Assembly (NCBI RefSeq): GCF_900100705.1
Contig: NZ_FNCH01000011.1
Coordinates: forward strand, 1-64,000
Source: Pedobacter terrae
Lineage (GTDB): Bacteria; Bacteroidota; Bacteroidia; Sphingobacteriales; Sphingobacteriaceae
Length of the DNA: 64,000 nt
Direction of reading: 5' to 3'
Shown: positions 35,465-44,488 of the stretch, in pieces
How the letters are laid out: every line of letters begins with the position of its first letter
Numbering within the stretch: position 1 is the first letter of the stretch
The notes under the pieces: model-generated
The model's input: the letters and a program-made list of their open reading frames with translations, nothing else
What the model was told of the DNA's origin: nothing
Databases searched by the model: none
Position numbers and translations under genes: made by a program

Positions 35465-35932
35465 ATGAGAAAGTCAAAACCAAAAAAGAGAATTATTCTT
35501 CCTGATCCAAAATTTAATGATGTTCAGGTAACCCGTTTTGTAAACAACATGATGTACGATGGAAAAAAATCTATCGCTTATTCAATTTTTTACGATGCTG
35601 TTGAAATTGCTGAGAAAAAAGCAGGTGAAAACGGTTTAGAAGTATTTAAACGCGCGTTAACTAACATTATGCCAGCTGTAGAGGTTAAATCTCGTCGTGT
35701 TGGTGGTGCTAACTTCCAGGTTCCAACTGAGGTTAGACCAGAGCGTAAAACTGCTTTAGGTATGAAATGGTTAATTTTATACGCTCGTCGTCGTGGTGAA
35801 AAAACGATGAAAGAGAAATTAGCTGGTGAAATCGTAGCTGCTGCTAAAGGTGAAGGAGCTGCTGTTAAGAAGAAAGAAGATACGCACAAAATGGCTGAAG
35901 CTAACAAAGCGTTCTCTCACTTCAGATTCTAG
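35465..35932 (+). CDS. rpsG: 30S ribosomal protein S7
   Basis: S7 nucleates assembly of the 30S head. The 155-residue protein is normal in length: [46 protein letters not shown] and [19 protein letters not shown]. The gene is followed by a 129-bp gap to fusA that contains a strong hairpin. In E. coli S7 represses this operon by binding the rpsL-rpsG gap, which here is only 17 bp, so the same site is not present. Confidence 0.98.
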   Translation: MRKSKPKKRIILPDPKFNDVQVTRFVNNMMYDGKKSIAYSIFYDAVEIAEKKAGENGLEVFKRALTNIMPAVEVKSRRVGGANFQVPTEVRPERKTALGMKWLILYARRRGEKTMKEKLAGEIVAAAKGEGAAVKKKEDTHKMAEANKAFSHFRF

Positions 35933-35995
35933 TTTAGAATTAACAGATTAGTAAGATTACACAGATTTAATTAGAAGATTATACTGATTAGATAA

Positions 35996-36030
35996 ATTAC
36001 ACCGATTTGTTTTTACATAATCGGTGTAAT
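35996..36030. repeat. 12-bp perfect inverted repeat between rpsG and fusA
   Basis: ATTACACCGATT (35996-36007) pairs perfectly with AATCGGTGTAAT (36019-36030) across an 11-nt loop. It lacks a T tract, so a simple terminator is unlikely. Similar words AGATTACACAGATTT and AGATTATACTGATTA precede it at 35954 and 35976, so the stem arose within a repeated stretch. Confidence 0.7.
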
Positions 36031-36061
36031 CATTTAAAATCAGATAAATCAAAAACATAAC

Positions 36062-38176
36062 ATGGCAAGAGATTTAAAATTTACAAGAAATATTGGAATC
36101 GCGGCTCACATTGATGCGGGTAAAACCACAACAACTGAGCGTATCCTTTATTATGCTGGTGTAAGTCACAAAATTGGTGAGGTGCACGAAGGTGCTGCAA
36201 CAATGGACTGGATGGCACAAGAGCAAGAGCGTGGTATTACCATTACTTCTGCTGCAACTACAGTTAACTGGAAATACAGAAACCAGAACTATCACATGAA
36301 TATTATCGACACACCGGGACACGTGGATTTTACCGTAGAGGTAAACCGCTCGTTACGTGTATTAGATGGTTTAGTGTTCTTGTTTTCGGCTGTTGATGGT
36401 GTTGAGCCTCAATCAGAAACTAACTGGCGTTTAGCTAACAACTACAATGTTGCCCGTATCGGTTTTGTTAACAAAATGGACCGTTCTGGTGCTGACTTCT
36501 TAAAAGTAGTTAAACAGGTTAAAGACATGTTGGGTAGTAATGCAGTTCCATTGCAATTACCTATCGGTGCTGAAGACGGATTTAAAGGTGTGGTTGATTT
36601 GATCAACAACCGTGGTATTGTTTGGAATGAGCATGATAAAGGTATGACCTTTACTGAAGTGCCAATCCCTGATGATATGATTGATGAGGTTGCGGAGTGG
36701 AGAGAAAAATTATTAGAATCAGTTGCTGATTATGATGAGTCTCTAATGGAGAAATTCTTCGACGCTCCTGATACCATCACTGAACGTGAAGTTTTAGACG
36801 CTTTACGTGCAGCTGTTTTAGATGCTAAAATCGTTCCTATGGTATGTGGTTCATCTTTCAAAAACAAAGGTGTGCAAACCATGTTGGATTACGTAATGGA
36901 ATTATTGCCTTCACCTCTTGATTCAGAAGGTGTAACAGGTACTAACCCGGATACAGGTGCAGAAGTTTTATTAAAACCAAGCATCAGTGAGCCATTTGCA
37001 GCTTTAGCATTTAAAATTGCAACTGACCCATTTGTAGGCCGTTTATGTTTTATCCGTGTTTACTCAGGTAATTTAGAAGCGGGTTCTTACGTTTACAACA
37101 CCCGTTCAGAAAGTAAAGAGCGTATCTCACGTATCTTCCAAATGCACGCTAACAAGCAAAACCCTGTGCCTAATGTGGCTGCTGGTGATATTGCTGCGGT
37201 AGTAGGATTTAAAGATATCAAAACTGGTGATACACTTTGTGAAGAGAAAAACCCAATCGTTCTTGAATCTATGAACTTCCCTGAGCCAGTTATCGGTTTA
37301 GCTATTGAGCCTAAAACTCAGGCTGATGTAGATAAATTAGGTATGGGCTTATCTAAATTAGCTGAAGAAGATCCTACATTCAGAGTTCAGACAGATCAGG
37401 AAACTGGTCAGACTGTAATTTCTGGTATGGGTGAGCTTCACTTAGATATCTTAATCGACCGTTTAAAACGCGAATTTAAGGTAGAAGTTAATCAAGGTGC
37501 GCCACAGGTAGCATACAAAGAGGCAATCTTCGGTACTACCGAACACCGCGAAGTTTACAAAAAACAATCAGGTGGTCGTGGTAAATTCGCCGATATCAAA
37601 GTGGTAATCTCTCCAATTGATGCTGACTTTGAAAAAGGTGGTTTACAATTCGTAAATGAAATTGTAGGTGGTTCAATTCCTCGTGAATTTATCCCTTCAG
37701 TTGAAAAGGGATTTGCTTCTGCAATGACAAATGGTGTACTAGCTGGTTATCCGCTTCCTGATATGAAAGTACGTTTGATTGATGGTTCATTCCACGCAGT
37801 CGATTCAGATGCTTTATCATTCGAGCTTGCAGCCCGTATGGCATATCGTGAAGCTTTACCTAAATGTAGACCATCGTTGATGGAGCCAATCATGAAAATC
37901 GAAATCTTAACCCCTGAAGAAAACATGGGTGATGTTATCGGTGATATGAACCGTCGTCGTGGCCAGTTACAAGGTATGGATACCCGTAATGGATCTCAGG
38001 TAATTAAAGCATTAGTTCCACTTTCAGAAATGTTCGGTTATGTAACGCAGTTACGTACCATCACTTCAGGCCGTGCAACTTCTACAATGGAATTTGACCA
38101 CTACGAGCCAGCGCCTAAAAACGTTCAGGATGAAGTAGTAGCTAAATCTAAAGGAAGAATTAAATCTGAAGACTAA
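36062..38176 (+). CDS. fusA: elongation factor G
   Basis: EF-G is the GTPase that drives translocation and, with RRF, recycles ribosomes. The G domain is complete: [12 protein letters not shown] (P-loop), [10 protein letters not shown] (switch), DTPGHVDF and NKMDRSG. Domains II-V follow, with the domain IV loop segment [11 protein letters not shown] and the C-terminal [19 protein letters not shown]. At 704 residues it is full length. No tuf gene follows it; instead rpsJ lies 134 bp on, beyond a heptad-repeat element. Confidence 0.99.
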   Translation: MARDLKFTRNIGIAAHIDAGKTTTTERILYYAGVSHKIGEVHEGAATMDWMAQEQERGITITSAATTVNWKYRNQNYHMNIIDTPGHVDFTVEVNRSLRVLDGLVFLFSAVDGVEPQSETNWRLANNYNVARIGFVNKMDRSGADFLKVVKQVKDMLGSNAVPLQLPIGAEDGFKGVVDLINNRGIVWNEHDKGMTFTEVPIPDDMIDEVAEWREKLLESVADYDESLMEKFFDAPDTITEREVLDALRAAVLDAKIVPMVCGSSFKNKGVQTMLDYVMELLPSPLDSEGVTGTNPDTGAEVLLKPSISEPFAALAFKIATDPFVGRLCFIRVYSGNLEAGSYVYNTRSESKERISRIFQMHANKQNPVPNVAAGDIAAVVGFKDIKTGDTLCEEKNPIVLESMNFPEPVIGLAIEPKTQADVDKLGMGLSKLAEEDPTFRVQTDQETGQTVISGMGELHLDILIDRLKREFKVEVNQGAPQVAYKEAIFGTTEHREVYKKQSGGRGKFADIKVVISPIDADFEKGGLQFVNEIVGGSIPREFIPSVEKGFASAMTNGVLAGYPLPDMKVRLIDGSFHAVDSDALSFELAARMAYREALPKCRPSLMEPIMKIEILTPEENMGDVIGDMNRRRGQLQGMDTRNGSQVIKALVPLSEMFGYVTQLRTITSGRATSTMEFDHYEPAPKNVQDEVVAKSKGRIKSED

Positions 38177-38177
38177 T

Positions 38178-38249
38178 AAGGTATAAGGCTAAAGGCATAA
38201 GGTTTAAGGTTTTCAAACCCTAAACCTTACGCCTTCCACCCTCAACCTT
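38178..38249. repeat. two-armed degenerate heptad element between fusA and rpsJ
   Basis: Left arm: AAGGTAT, AAGGCTA, AAGGCAT, AAGGTTT and AAGGTTT. After TC comes the right arm: AAACCCT, AAACCTT, ACGCCTT, CCACCCT and CAACCTT. Ten successive 7-mers keep AAGG in phase on the left and CCTT or CCCT on the right, so the arms are roughly complementary. It begins one base after the fusA stop. Confidence 0.8.
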
Positions 38250-38262
38250 GAAAGATAAATCC

Positions 38263-38295
38263 GGTTTCTGTTGTTAATAGCTCTAACAGGAAACC
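38263..38295 (+). promoter_or_regulatory. candidate rpsJ leader hairpin
   Basis: GGTTTCTGTT and AACAGGAAACC pair with a single bulge around a 12-nt loop, 15 bp before the rpsJ ATG. There is no T tract. It could be an autoregulatory r-protein leader or only a translation-modulating hairpin. Confidence 0.45.
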
Positions 38296-38310
38296 ATAAT
38301 TAAAAATAAG

Positions 38311-38616
38311 ATGAGCCAAAGAATCAGAATTAAATTAAAATCTTACGATTACAACTTAGTAGATAAATCTGCTGAGAAAATCGTAAAAACTGTTAAACCT
38401 ACGGGTGCAGTGGTAAGTGGTCCTATTCCACTTCCTACAGAGAAAAAAATCTTTACTGTTTTACGTTCTCCACACGTAAACAAAAAAGCTAGAGAGCAAT
38501 TCCAATTATGCGCCTACAAACGTTTATTGGATATTTATAGCTCTAACTCTAAAACAGTTGATGCTTTAATGAAACTTGAATTACCTAGCGGTGTTGAAGT
38601 TGAAATCAAAGTTTAA
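38311..38616 (+). CDS. rpsJ: 30S ribosomal protein S10
   Basis: S10 (NusE) is a head protein of the 30S subunit and a transcription antitermination partner of NusB. This 101-residue protein starts [16 protein letters not shown] and contains [21 protein letters not shown] and [12 protein letters not shown], all typical. In most bacteria rplC follows directly. Here a strong terminator lies 21 bp after the stop and rplC is almost 10 kb away, so S10 is cut off from the rest of its operon. Confidence 0.98.
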   Translation: MSQRIRIKLKSYDYNLVDKSAEKIVKTVKPTGAVVSGPIPLPTEKKIFTVLRSPHVNKKAREQFQLCAYKRLLDIYSSNSKTVDALMKLELPSGVEVEIKV

Positions 38617-38636
38617 TTGATTTTAAACGAACAGGA

Positions 38637-38666
38637 AGGTCCCGATGCAAATCGGGACCTTTTTTT
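38637..38666 (+). terminator. strong terminator after rpsJ
   Basis: AGGTCCCGAT and ATCGGGACCT form a perfect 10-bp stem around GCAA, followed by six T. It ends the str/rpsJ transcript and separates it from the accessory island. Confidence 0.93.
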
Positions 38667-38715
38667 GTATAGACCCAATTCTAAAACAAAACTTCGGCTG
38701 ACTGGTTGTACTGGT

Positions 38716-38961
38716 ATGACAAGTAAAGATAAAGAACAAGAAGGATTACCTGTTGAAGGACAGGATTTTGCTGATCCTACGGAAGAACTGGAAGATAAAC
38801 CTTCCTCACATGGCGAGGTAGCCAATCAAAAAGGCAGTGATTTTTCTGAACTGGAAGAAAGCAGGATGGAAAATCCACCAAAACACCGGGATGAAAATGG
38901 TTCATCTAAAGATGATCTGGATAGTGGTACAGAGATAGATCAAAGTAAAGGCGTGAGCTAG
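38716..38961 (+). CDS. small acidic hydrophilic protein (first of three)
   Basis: An open frame reaches back to 38617, but that region contains the rpsJ terminator, so I start at the ATG encoding MTSKDKEQEGLPVEGQDF (81 residues). The protein has no hydrophobic core and is dominated by E, D, S, K and N, with GSDFSELEESRMENPPKHRD in the middle, so it is predicted to be disordered. Two further small hydrophilic genes lie nearby. The composition recalls hydrophilin or general-stress proteins. No family is recognised. Confidence 0.6.
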   Translation: MTSKDKEQEGLPVEGQDFADPTEELEDKPSSHGEVANQKGSDFSELEESRMENPPKHRDENGSSKDDLDSGTEIDQSKGVS

Positions 38962-39084
38962 TTCATGATTATCTAAAATAGATAAATGAGCAAAGAGTTC
39001 TATAATAGTAGGTAATTGCTTCAAGATTAAACCTTTCTATCATATCTATTGTTCTTATAGGAATATTTACAAAAATAAATCGCT

Positions 39085-39360
39085 ATGGAAAGTAACGAAA
39101 ATAAAAATATTGATCCTAACGAGGGGATTAACAACAATGAGGAGGGGATAGAGTGGGATAATGGAGAGGCTACCTATGGACATAAACGAGCTGATTTCAA
39201 ACGTAAAGATGAGCCAGCCGCATCGCAGGTAGTGAGCTCGGAAAATGATCCTGCCCGGGGCGTAAATGAAAATTTAACTAATTCAAATTTAAGCCAGGGA
39301 GAAGACATTGGAAACAGAAACAAAAATGATGAGAAAGGTTTGCGCGGGAAAGATTTATGA
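39085..39360 (+). CDS. small hydrophilic protein (second of three)
   Basis: This 91-residue protein starts MESNENKNIDPNEGINNNEE and is rich in N, E, D, K and G with almost no aliphatic residues. KRADFKRKDEPAASQVV is the only moderately conserved-looking stretch. It is predicted to be disordered. The ATG follows an A-rich stretch, and the gene stands alone between gaps of 123 and 377 bp. It may be a stress-protective protein; that is an inference from composition only. Confidence 0.6.
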   Translation: MESNENKNIDPNEGINNNEEGIEWDNGEATYGHKRADFKRKDEPAASQVVSSENDPARGVNENLTNSNLSQGEDIGNRNKNDEKGLRGKDL

Positions 39361-39737
39361 TTTTATTATAAAGAGATTATCCGCGTAGAATAATCCCTTT
39401 ATAATGCTTATGAATTTTCCGGTAGATGGAAATAGTTTAGAATTCAACAACTATAATGCCTTATTTAAGTAGCAAATGCCCTTAAGTAGTTAGTTAATGA
39501 TTTATATTTAATTTGTCGCGAATCCTACAGCGATACAAATTTCCAAAACTTAAAATCAATTCACAAGAAATATGGTTTTAATGCATTGACTTATGTCAAT
39601 TTCTGATACCAGAATAATATTTAGTAAAAAAGCGTTGGTAAAACATAGTCATTTTCCCGTTTCTAGGGCCTAATTTATTCCTATATATCGAGTAAATCTT
39701 TAACGTCAGTTATATGAGTAAGCCTTGATAATTTCTT
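39361..39737. other. AT-rich gap between convergent hydrophilic-protein genes
   Basis: No gene, tRNA or clear terminator was recognised in this 377-bp stretch. A short palindrome (TTGACTTATGTCAA) lies near 39586. Confidence 0.4.
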
Positions 39738-40100
39738 TTAGATTCCCGTATTTAAAGCATGGTTTTCATCAGCCTCATTAATATCGGTTTTCGTTTTAAA
39801 GTCTTCAGATGAACTTCCGGTATGGCTTTCTGCACTCTCTAAGGTTGGGTTTTCGTCAGTGCTATTATAGGCATCATCGCTAAGCGAATCTTTACCTTGT
39901 GTGCCAGAGTTATCTAACCCGTCTTTTGCTAAAGGATTCCCTTTAATCAATTCGCTAGGCTCCTTACCATAACTGGTTACCACATTGGTATCATTACCAT
40001 CCTCAAAGGCTTTTTGTACGTCAGATTTTTCTGATTGTTCCTCACCTGATCCTACATAACCTTCCATATGCTCTTTTTTATTATAGATGCTCGTTTTCAT
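39738..40100 (-). CDS. small hydrophilic protein (third of three)
   Basis: This 120-residue minus-strand protein starts MKTSIYNKKEHMEGYVGSG and has about half its residues as S, D, E, N, G or K. KEPSELIKGNPLAKDGLDNS is the least disordered section. It converges on the two preceding small hydrophilic genes, giving a local cluster of three. No signal peptide or domain is seen. Such proteins are often expressed under stress or desiccation; that role is only inferred. Confidence 0.6.
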   Translation of the reverse strand: MKTSIYNKKEHMEGYVGSGEEQSEKSDVQKAFEDGNDTNVVTSYGKEPSELIKGNPLAKDGLDNSGTQGKDSLSDDAYNSTDENPTLESAESHTGSSSEDFKTKTDINEADENHALNTGI

Positions 40101-40263
40101 GTTGTTATCATTTTATAAATAAACAGGGCAGGCGCTAAATGGTTTGAATCTGGATAAATCAATAACAATTAGTTTTGTTTGATAAATTTTACCTGAAGCT
40201 TTATGCTTAACCATTTTGGCGTTTTGTTTAACTTGCACCAAATTTTAAATGCCAACGGGATAA

Positions 40264-41607
40264 ATGGAGTGGAAATATTTACTTTCTAATAAAAGATACG
40301 GACAAGAACAATATGGTGCCAGCACAGATCGGGCACGTTCAGATTTTCAGCGTGATTACGACCGGTTGATTTTTTCATCGCCATTTAGAAGACTGCAGAA
40401 TAAAACCCAGGTTTTCCCTTTACCGGGGAGTGTTTTTGTACACAATCGGTTAACACATAGTTTAGAAGTGGCAAGTGTGGCGAGTTCTATGGCAAATATA
40501 TTTTTAAAAGGTATAGAAGAGCACCAACCGCAACTCATTAAAAACGTTCCATTAATTAATGAAGTAGGCAATATTGTGGCTGCCGCCGCACTAGCGCATG
40601 ATTTGGGTAACCCAGCATTTGGACATTCTGGAGAAGCAGCCATTTCGCGCTATTTCACCGATGGTGATGGCAAGGTTTATCAGAAAGAAATGAGTGAATC
40701 GCAGTGGCACGATTTAATTAATTTCGAAGGAAATGCCAATGCCATCCGTATCCTTACACATCCTTTAAAGGGAAAGGGGAATGATGCTTATGCGCTCACC
40801 TATTCTACATTGGCTTCTATAGCCAAATATCCATGTGCCTCCATTGCCGGTAAACAGAAAGGTTTGCTTCACCGTAAAAAATATGGTTTCTTCCAATCAG
40901 AAGAGGAAAGTTTTAAAAAGATTGCTACCGAACTTCACTTGGCACAGGAAGATAGTGAGTACCTTATTTATAAACGCCATCCTTTAGTTTACCTGGTAGA
41001 AGCGGCAGATGATATCTGTTACAGCATTATCGATCTGGAGGATGCACACCGCCTCAAGATACTTTCTTATGAAGAAGTAAAAGGTTTCCTGTTACCTTTT
41101 GCCAATTCAACAACAATAGAAGAGCGATTAAAAAACGATTACGAAGACGATGATGCCAAAATTGGTTTGCTTCGTGCTAAAGCAATTAATACCTTAACAA
41201 ACCAATGTGCAGCCATATTTTTTAGCGAACAAGAAAAACTATTAAAGGGGCAACTTAATCATAGTTTAACTGATTTACTACCCGAACCTTATATTTCGGC
41301 CTGGAAAGCAGTAGAAAAAATCTCAGTAGAACGTATTTACAATTTCTCTTCAGTAATACAGAAAGAAGTGGCAGGTTATAAAATTATGGCCGGTTTATTA
41401 GAAGAGTTTGTGCCTGCACTTATTCATAATAATACACACTATTATAAAAAACTGGTTAAACTTATTCCTAAACAATATCATACCGATTTGACTGATATTT
41501 ATTCTATTATACAAAGTGTATTAGACTTTGTATCCGGAATGACAGACCTATATGCTGTAGATTTATACCGGAATATTAAGGGGATATCATTCCCTTCAGA
41601 AACGTAG
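40264..41607 (+). CDS. dgt: deoxyguanosinetriphosphate triphosphohydrolase (dGTPase)
   Basis: This 447-residue HD-domain enzyme hydrolyses dGTP, or other dNTPs, to deoxynucleoside and triphosphate. The N-terminus RARSDFQRDYDRLIFSSPFRRLQNKTQVFP is diagnostic. The HD metal site is formed by NRLTHSLEVA, ALAHDLGNPAFGHSGE and the later YLVEAADDICYSIIDLED. A terminator follows. In Bacteroidota it is sometimes tied to phage defence through dNTP control, but no defence gene is adjacent here. Confidence 0.94.
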   Translation: MEWKYLLSNKRYGQEQYGASTDRARSDFQRDYDRLIFSSPFRRLQNKTQVFPLPGSVFVHNRLTHSLEVASVASSMANIFLKGIEEHQPQLIKNVPLINEVGNIVAAAALAHDLGNPAFGHSGEAAISRYFTDGDGKVYQKEMSESQWHDLINFEGNANAIRILTHPLKGKGNDAYALTYSTLASIAKYPCASIAGKQKGLLHRKKYGFFQSEEESFKKIATELHLAQEDSEYLIYKRHPLVYLVEAADDICYSIIDLEDAHRLKILSYEEVKGFLLPFANSTTIEERLKNDYEDDDAKIGLLRAKAINTLTNQCAAIFFSEQEKLLKGQLNHSLTDLLPEPYISAWKAVEKISVERIYNFSSVIQKEVAGYKIMAGLLEEFVPALIHNNTHYYKKLVKLIPKQYHTDLTDIYSIIQSVLDFVSGMTDLYAVDLYRNIKGISFPSET

Positions 41608-41619
41608 TTGTTTTAACTT

Positions 41620-41653
41620 AATAATGATCTGTTTTTCAAATCATTATTTTTTA
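41620..41653 (+). terminator. dgt terminator
   Basis: AATAATGAT and ATCATTATT form a 9-bp stem followed by TTTTTA, 12 bp after the dgt stop. Confidence 0.75.
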
Positions 41654-41656
41654 TCT

Positions 41657-41686
41657 GTGGTGTCAGATGTTACCATCTGACACCAC
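41657..41686. repeat. 13-bp perfect hairpin, dispersed type
   Basis: GTGGTGTCAGATG and CATCTGACACCAC pair perfectly around TTAC. It directly follows the dgt terminator and lies between convergent genes. A shorter relative of the core is at 27388-27406. Confidence 0.75.
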
Positions 41687-41747
41687 TTTGAATCTTCTTA
41701 GTATGGTTCCGGAAGCAAAAAACTCCGAATTGATTTGTGGATAGCGT

Positions 41748-42359
41748 TTATCTTCCCCGGCCTTCATCCCATTTATTACGCTCATCCTGCAATTCGCGCG
41801 CAAGTTTCATTTCTTTATCTTTTGCCTTTACCTTATGTGCCTGAAACTCATCGGCCACTTCCTGGTAGAGTTCAGTCCTATATTTGGCCTCATGCCTTAA
41901 CTTTCCGGATTGGAAAATAATAAAAGCCAAACCGATGCCCAGTACGATGATAATACTCCAAACAATGGTATTATAAGTACCTTTATTAAATGAAATTCCT
42001 AAAAACTTAATTTCGTTTACTGAGGCCGTAGCGTTGGCTAGTGAGCTTTCTTTTCCCGTAACTTCACCTTTTAAACTCGAAATATTGCCAGCCTGTGCCT
42101 TAATTTCCTGTCTGGCTTCCTGTAATTGTTTGCGTTCCTTTTTTAGTGTATCATTAACACTTTTCCATAAGGAGGATAAGCGGTTTGGATTAATCAGCTT
42201 GGCGCCATACAAACTTTTAGATTTTTTTAACATAAACTGATACTGACCGTTTAGTGATGGGTCGGTATTTTTGGTCGTGTCAGGAGCGGTTTGCGCAAAC
42301 GCAACGTTTAAAAATAGCATAGCGCCTAAAAACAATAGGGTGTGTTTAATTTTCTGCAT
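41748..42359 (-). CDS. exported coiled-coil protein with one membrane anchor
   Basis: This 203-residue protein has a signal peptide (LLFLGAMLFLNVAFAQ) and a long predicted coiled coil (about 62-110: SLWKSVNDTLKKERKQLQEA, EIKAQAGNISSLKGEV). A single membrane span at about 131-150 (YNTIVWSIIIVLGIGLAFI) leads to a charged helical tail (HEAKYRTELYQEVADEF). The layout gives a periplasmic coiled coil and a cytoplasmic helical domain. I recognise no family. The ATG is well placed, and the gene is divergent from the prephenate dehydrogenase gene. Confidence 0.78.
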   Translation of the reverse strand: MQKIKHTLLFLGAMLFLNVAFAQTAPDTTKNTDPSLNGQYQFMLKKSKSLYGAKLINPNRLSSLWKSVNDTLKKERKQLQEARQEIKAQAGNISSLKGEVTGKESSLANATASVNEIKFLGISFNKGTYNTIVWSIIIVLGIGLAFIIFQSGKLRHEAKYRTELYQEVADEFQAHKVKAKDKEMKLARELQDERNKWDEGRGR

Positions 42360-42516
42360 AGTTTAAATATAGGTATTAGCTTGTAAAACTACATTTTTAT
42401 CTATTTGCGGTTAATAAAATTGTTTAAGATTTTGGCAAATCGATAAAATTATATTGGTTTAACATTCTAAATAACAATTTTATCTAAGTTTTATTATAAA
42501 TTTATTTACGATAGGT

Positions 42517-42524
42517 TACATTTG
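42517..42524 (+). promoter_or_regulatory. -7 box abutting the prephenate dehydrogenase start
   Basis: TACATTTG fits TAnnTTTG and ends 4 nt before the ATG at 42529. The -33 region is T-rich without a clear TTG. Confidence 0.45.
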
Positions 42525-42528
42525 TTTC

Positions 42529-43785
42529 ATGCAAATAGGAATTATTGGTATGGGCGATATGGGCAAATTGTATGCTTTATCGTTTGTAAATGCTGGTTAT
42601 AAGGTATGTGGGGCAGATATGCCCTTGCGTTTTACAGATTTAAAGAATGAGCTTGAACCTAAGGGGATTGAAATTTTAATTGATGGCCATGAGGTAGCAC
42701 GTAAATCTGATTTTATCATTTACTGCGTTGAAGCCGAAAAAATTGATGAGGTGGTGGCTACTTTTGCACGCTCTACCAAGTATGGCGCAATTGTTTCGGG
42801 CCAAACATCAGTTAAACACCCCGAAATTGCTGCTTTTGAAAAACACCTTTCGCTAGATACACAGATTGTAACCTGTCATTCTTTGCACGGTCCTGCTTTC
42901 AGTCCAGAGGGGCAAACGCTTGTGGTGGTGCGACACCGCGCTACCGATGAGGTTTATGCACAGGCATTAGAAGTTTATCAGTCTTTAAAATCGAACATTA
43001 TCGAAATGGATGACTACCGCGAACACGACCGTATTGTGGCCGATACGCAAGCGGTTACGCACATGGGTTTTGAGAGCATGGGTTCTGCCTGGAAAAATGC
43101 CGGTTTCTTCCCATGGGATAATCCTGCTTACGCAGGTGGAATCGATAATGTGAAGATCCTGACTACCCTGAGGATTTTTAGCTATAAATCGCACATCTAT
43201 GCCGGTTTGGCCATTCTAAACCCTTATGCGCAAAAACAGGTTAAATACTATGCCCAGGCAGAATCTGAACTTTTTAAGCTGATGATCTGTGAAAATGAAA
43301 AGGAATTCAGGGAGAAAATTTATGCAGCCCGCGATTTCGTTTTCCATGAGAGCCGTTCGCTTTTGCTTTTGGATGATAATATCATGAAAGAGTTCAGCCT
43401 ATCTGATGCAGACCATAAGCAGAAACCCAATTCGCACCTCAGTTTATTGAGTATGGTGTATGCCTGGTATAAAATGGGCGTAAACCCTTATGATAACCTG
43501 ATCTGCCAAACACCGCCCTTTAAATTAAGGTTGGGCATTGCCGAATACCTTTTTAAAAATGAGGCCATGCTCGAAGAATCGATCAATACGGCATTATATG
43601 ACAAATCAATCCGTGGCGATGATTTGGAATTCCATACTGCGGTGCATGAATGGGCATCAATTATCGGTTATGGAGATTTAAAGGGATATAAAGAACATTT
43701 TGAAGCGGCCAAATCATTTTTTGCCAACCGGCTGAATGATGGCAGGGATTTAAGTGCGGAGATGATTAAACGATTAGGTAAATAA
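42529..43785 (+). CDS. prephenate dehydrogenase, fungal TYR1-like
   Basis: The enzyme oxidatively decarboxylates prephenate to 4-hydroxyphenylpyruvate in tyrosine synthesis. This 418-residue protein has the Rossmann motif IGIIGMGDMGKLYA (about 3-16) and the prephenate-site motifs VTCHSLHGP and DTQAVTHMGFESMGSAW. Its helical C-terminal domain has NVKILTTLRIFSYKSHIYAGLAI and NSHLSLLSMVYAW. From memory this pattern matches yeast Tyr1 (440 residues) along its whole length better than short bacterial TyrA proteins. It is not fused to chorismate mutase and carries no ACT domain. It stands alone in the island, not beside other aromatic genes. Confidence 0.88.
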   Translation: MQIGIIGMGDMGKLYALSFVNAGYKVCGADMPLRFTDLKNELEPKGIEILIDGHEVARKSDFIIYCVEAEKIDEVVATFARSTKYGAIVSGQTSVKHPEIAAFEKHLSLDTQIVTCHSLHGPAFSPEGQTLVVVRHRATDEVYAQALEVYQSLKSNIIEMDDYREHDRIVADTQAVTHMGFESMGSAWKNAGFFPWDNPAYAGGIDNVKILTTLRIFSYKSHIYAGLAILNPYAQKQVKYYAQAESELFKLMICENEKEFREKIYAARDFVFHESRSLLLLDDNIMKEFSLSDADHKQKPNSHLSLLSMVYAWYKMGVNPYDNLICQTPPFKLRLGIAEYLFKNEAMLEESINTALYDKSIRGDDLEFHTAVHEWASIIGYGDLKGYKEHFEAAKSFFANRLNDGRDLSAEMIKRLGK

Positions 43786-43795
43786 ACCATTGAGT

Positions 43796-44389
43796 ATGAA
43801 AACCACTTTAAATAAACCTGAATTGATTTCGCTGTTGCAACAACAACTAGAAGAGATACAAATACTTTGTGTTGAATACGATAATGGATCTGGTGATGTT
43901 ATTTTATCAATTGCGCAAAAAGTTGCTTTGATTTTTCATAATTCAGATCATTCAAAATCATTGGTTAGCCAGCTTAAATTGGGTCACCTTAATCTGTATT
44001 GCAGTTCCGAGATTTATAACACTAAAAGCCTGACCAATTTTATCGGTTTGTTAAAACTAGAGTACAAGGCTGGTAAAGGATGGGATTATTTTTCCAAATC
44101 AGATCGTTCGGCGTTAAAAAAAGTATCGCAAGAGAACTGGTGGAACAATAAAAAAGTAATTATTGATTCGGATGGAATTGCTTTTACCAGAGCTAAAATA
44201 ATTAAATCACTCGCCAATTCCGGTCCATTATTACTGAATACTTCAGGATGGACAGTAAAGGATGCTAATGGCAACAAATCAACTATTTCTCCGATAGCGG
44301 AAACCGTTAGACAAATCGCTTTTGAGCTGTTAGAAAGTTTTCGGGAAGTTGATATAGATAAAGAAAGTAAGCTCTATTATAAAGCATAA
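43796..44389 (+). CDS. hypothetical protein
   Basis: I start at ATG 43796 (MKTTLNKPELISLLQQQ, 197 residues). A TTG two codons upstream is the alternative. The protein is soluble and mixed alpha/beta, with no signal or membrane segment. A recognisable middle reads LGHLNLYCSSEIYNTKSL, and the C-terminal helix is IAETVRQIAFELLESFREV. No family is recognised. The gene begins 10 bp after the prephenate dehydrogenase stop, so the two are probably co-transcribed, which makes it part of the island rather than the core operon. Confidence 0.65.
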   Translation: MKTTLNKPELISLLQQQLEEIQILCVEYDNGSGDVILSIAQKVALIFHNSDHSKSLVSQLKLGHLNLYCSSEIYNTKSLTNFIGLLKLEYKAGKGWDYFSKSDRSALKKVSQENWWNNKKVIIDSDGIAFTRAKIIKSLANSGPLLLNTSGWTVKDANGNKSTISPIAETVRQIAFELLESFREVDIDKESKLYYKA

Positions 44390-44488
44390 TTAAATGGCTT
44401 AACAATAGTCTGTACAATACAATTTTATGGTGTAAACGGCTAGCATTTCTGAATATTAAATTTTTTAAATACTATAATAAGTCATTAT

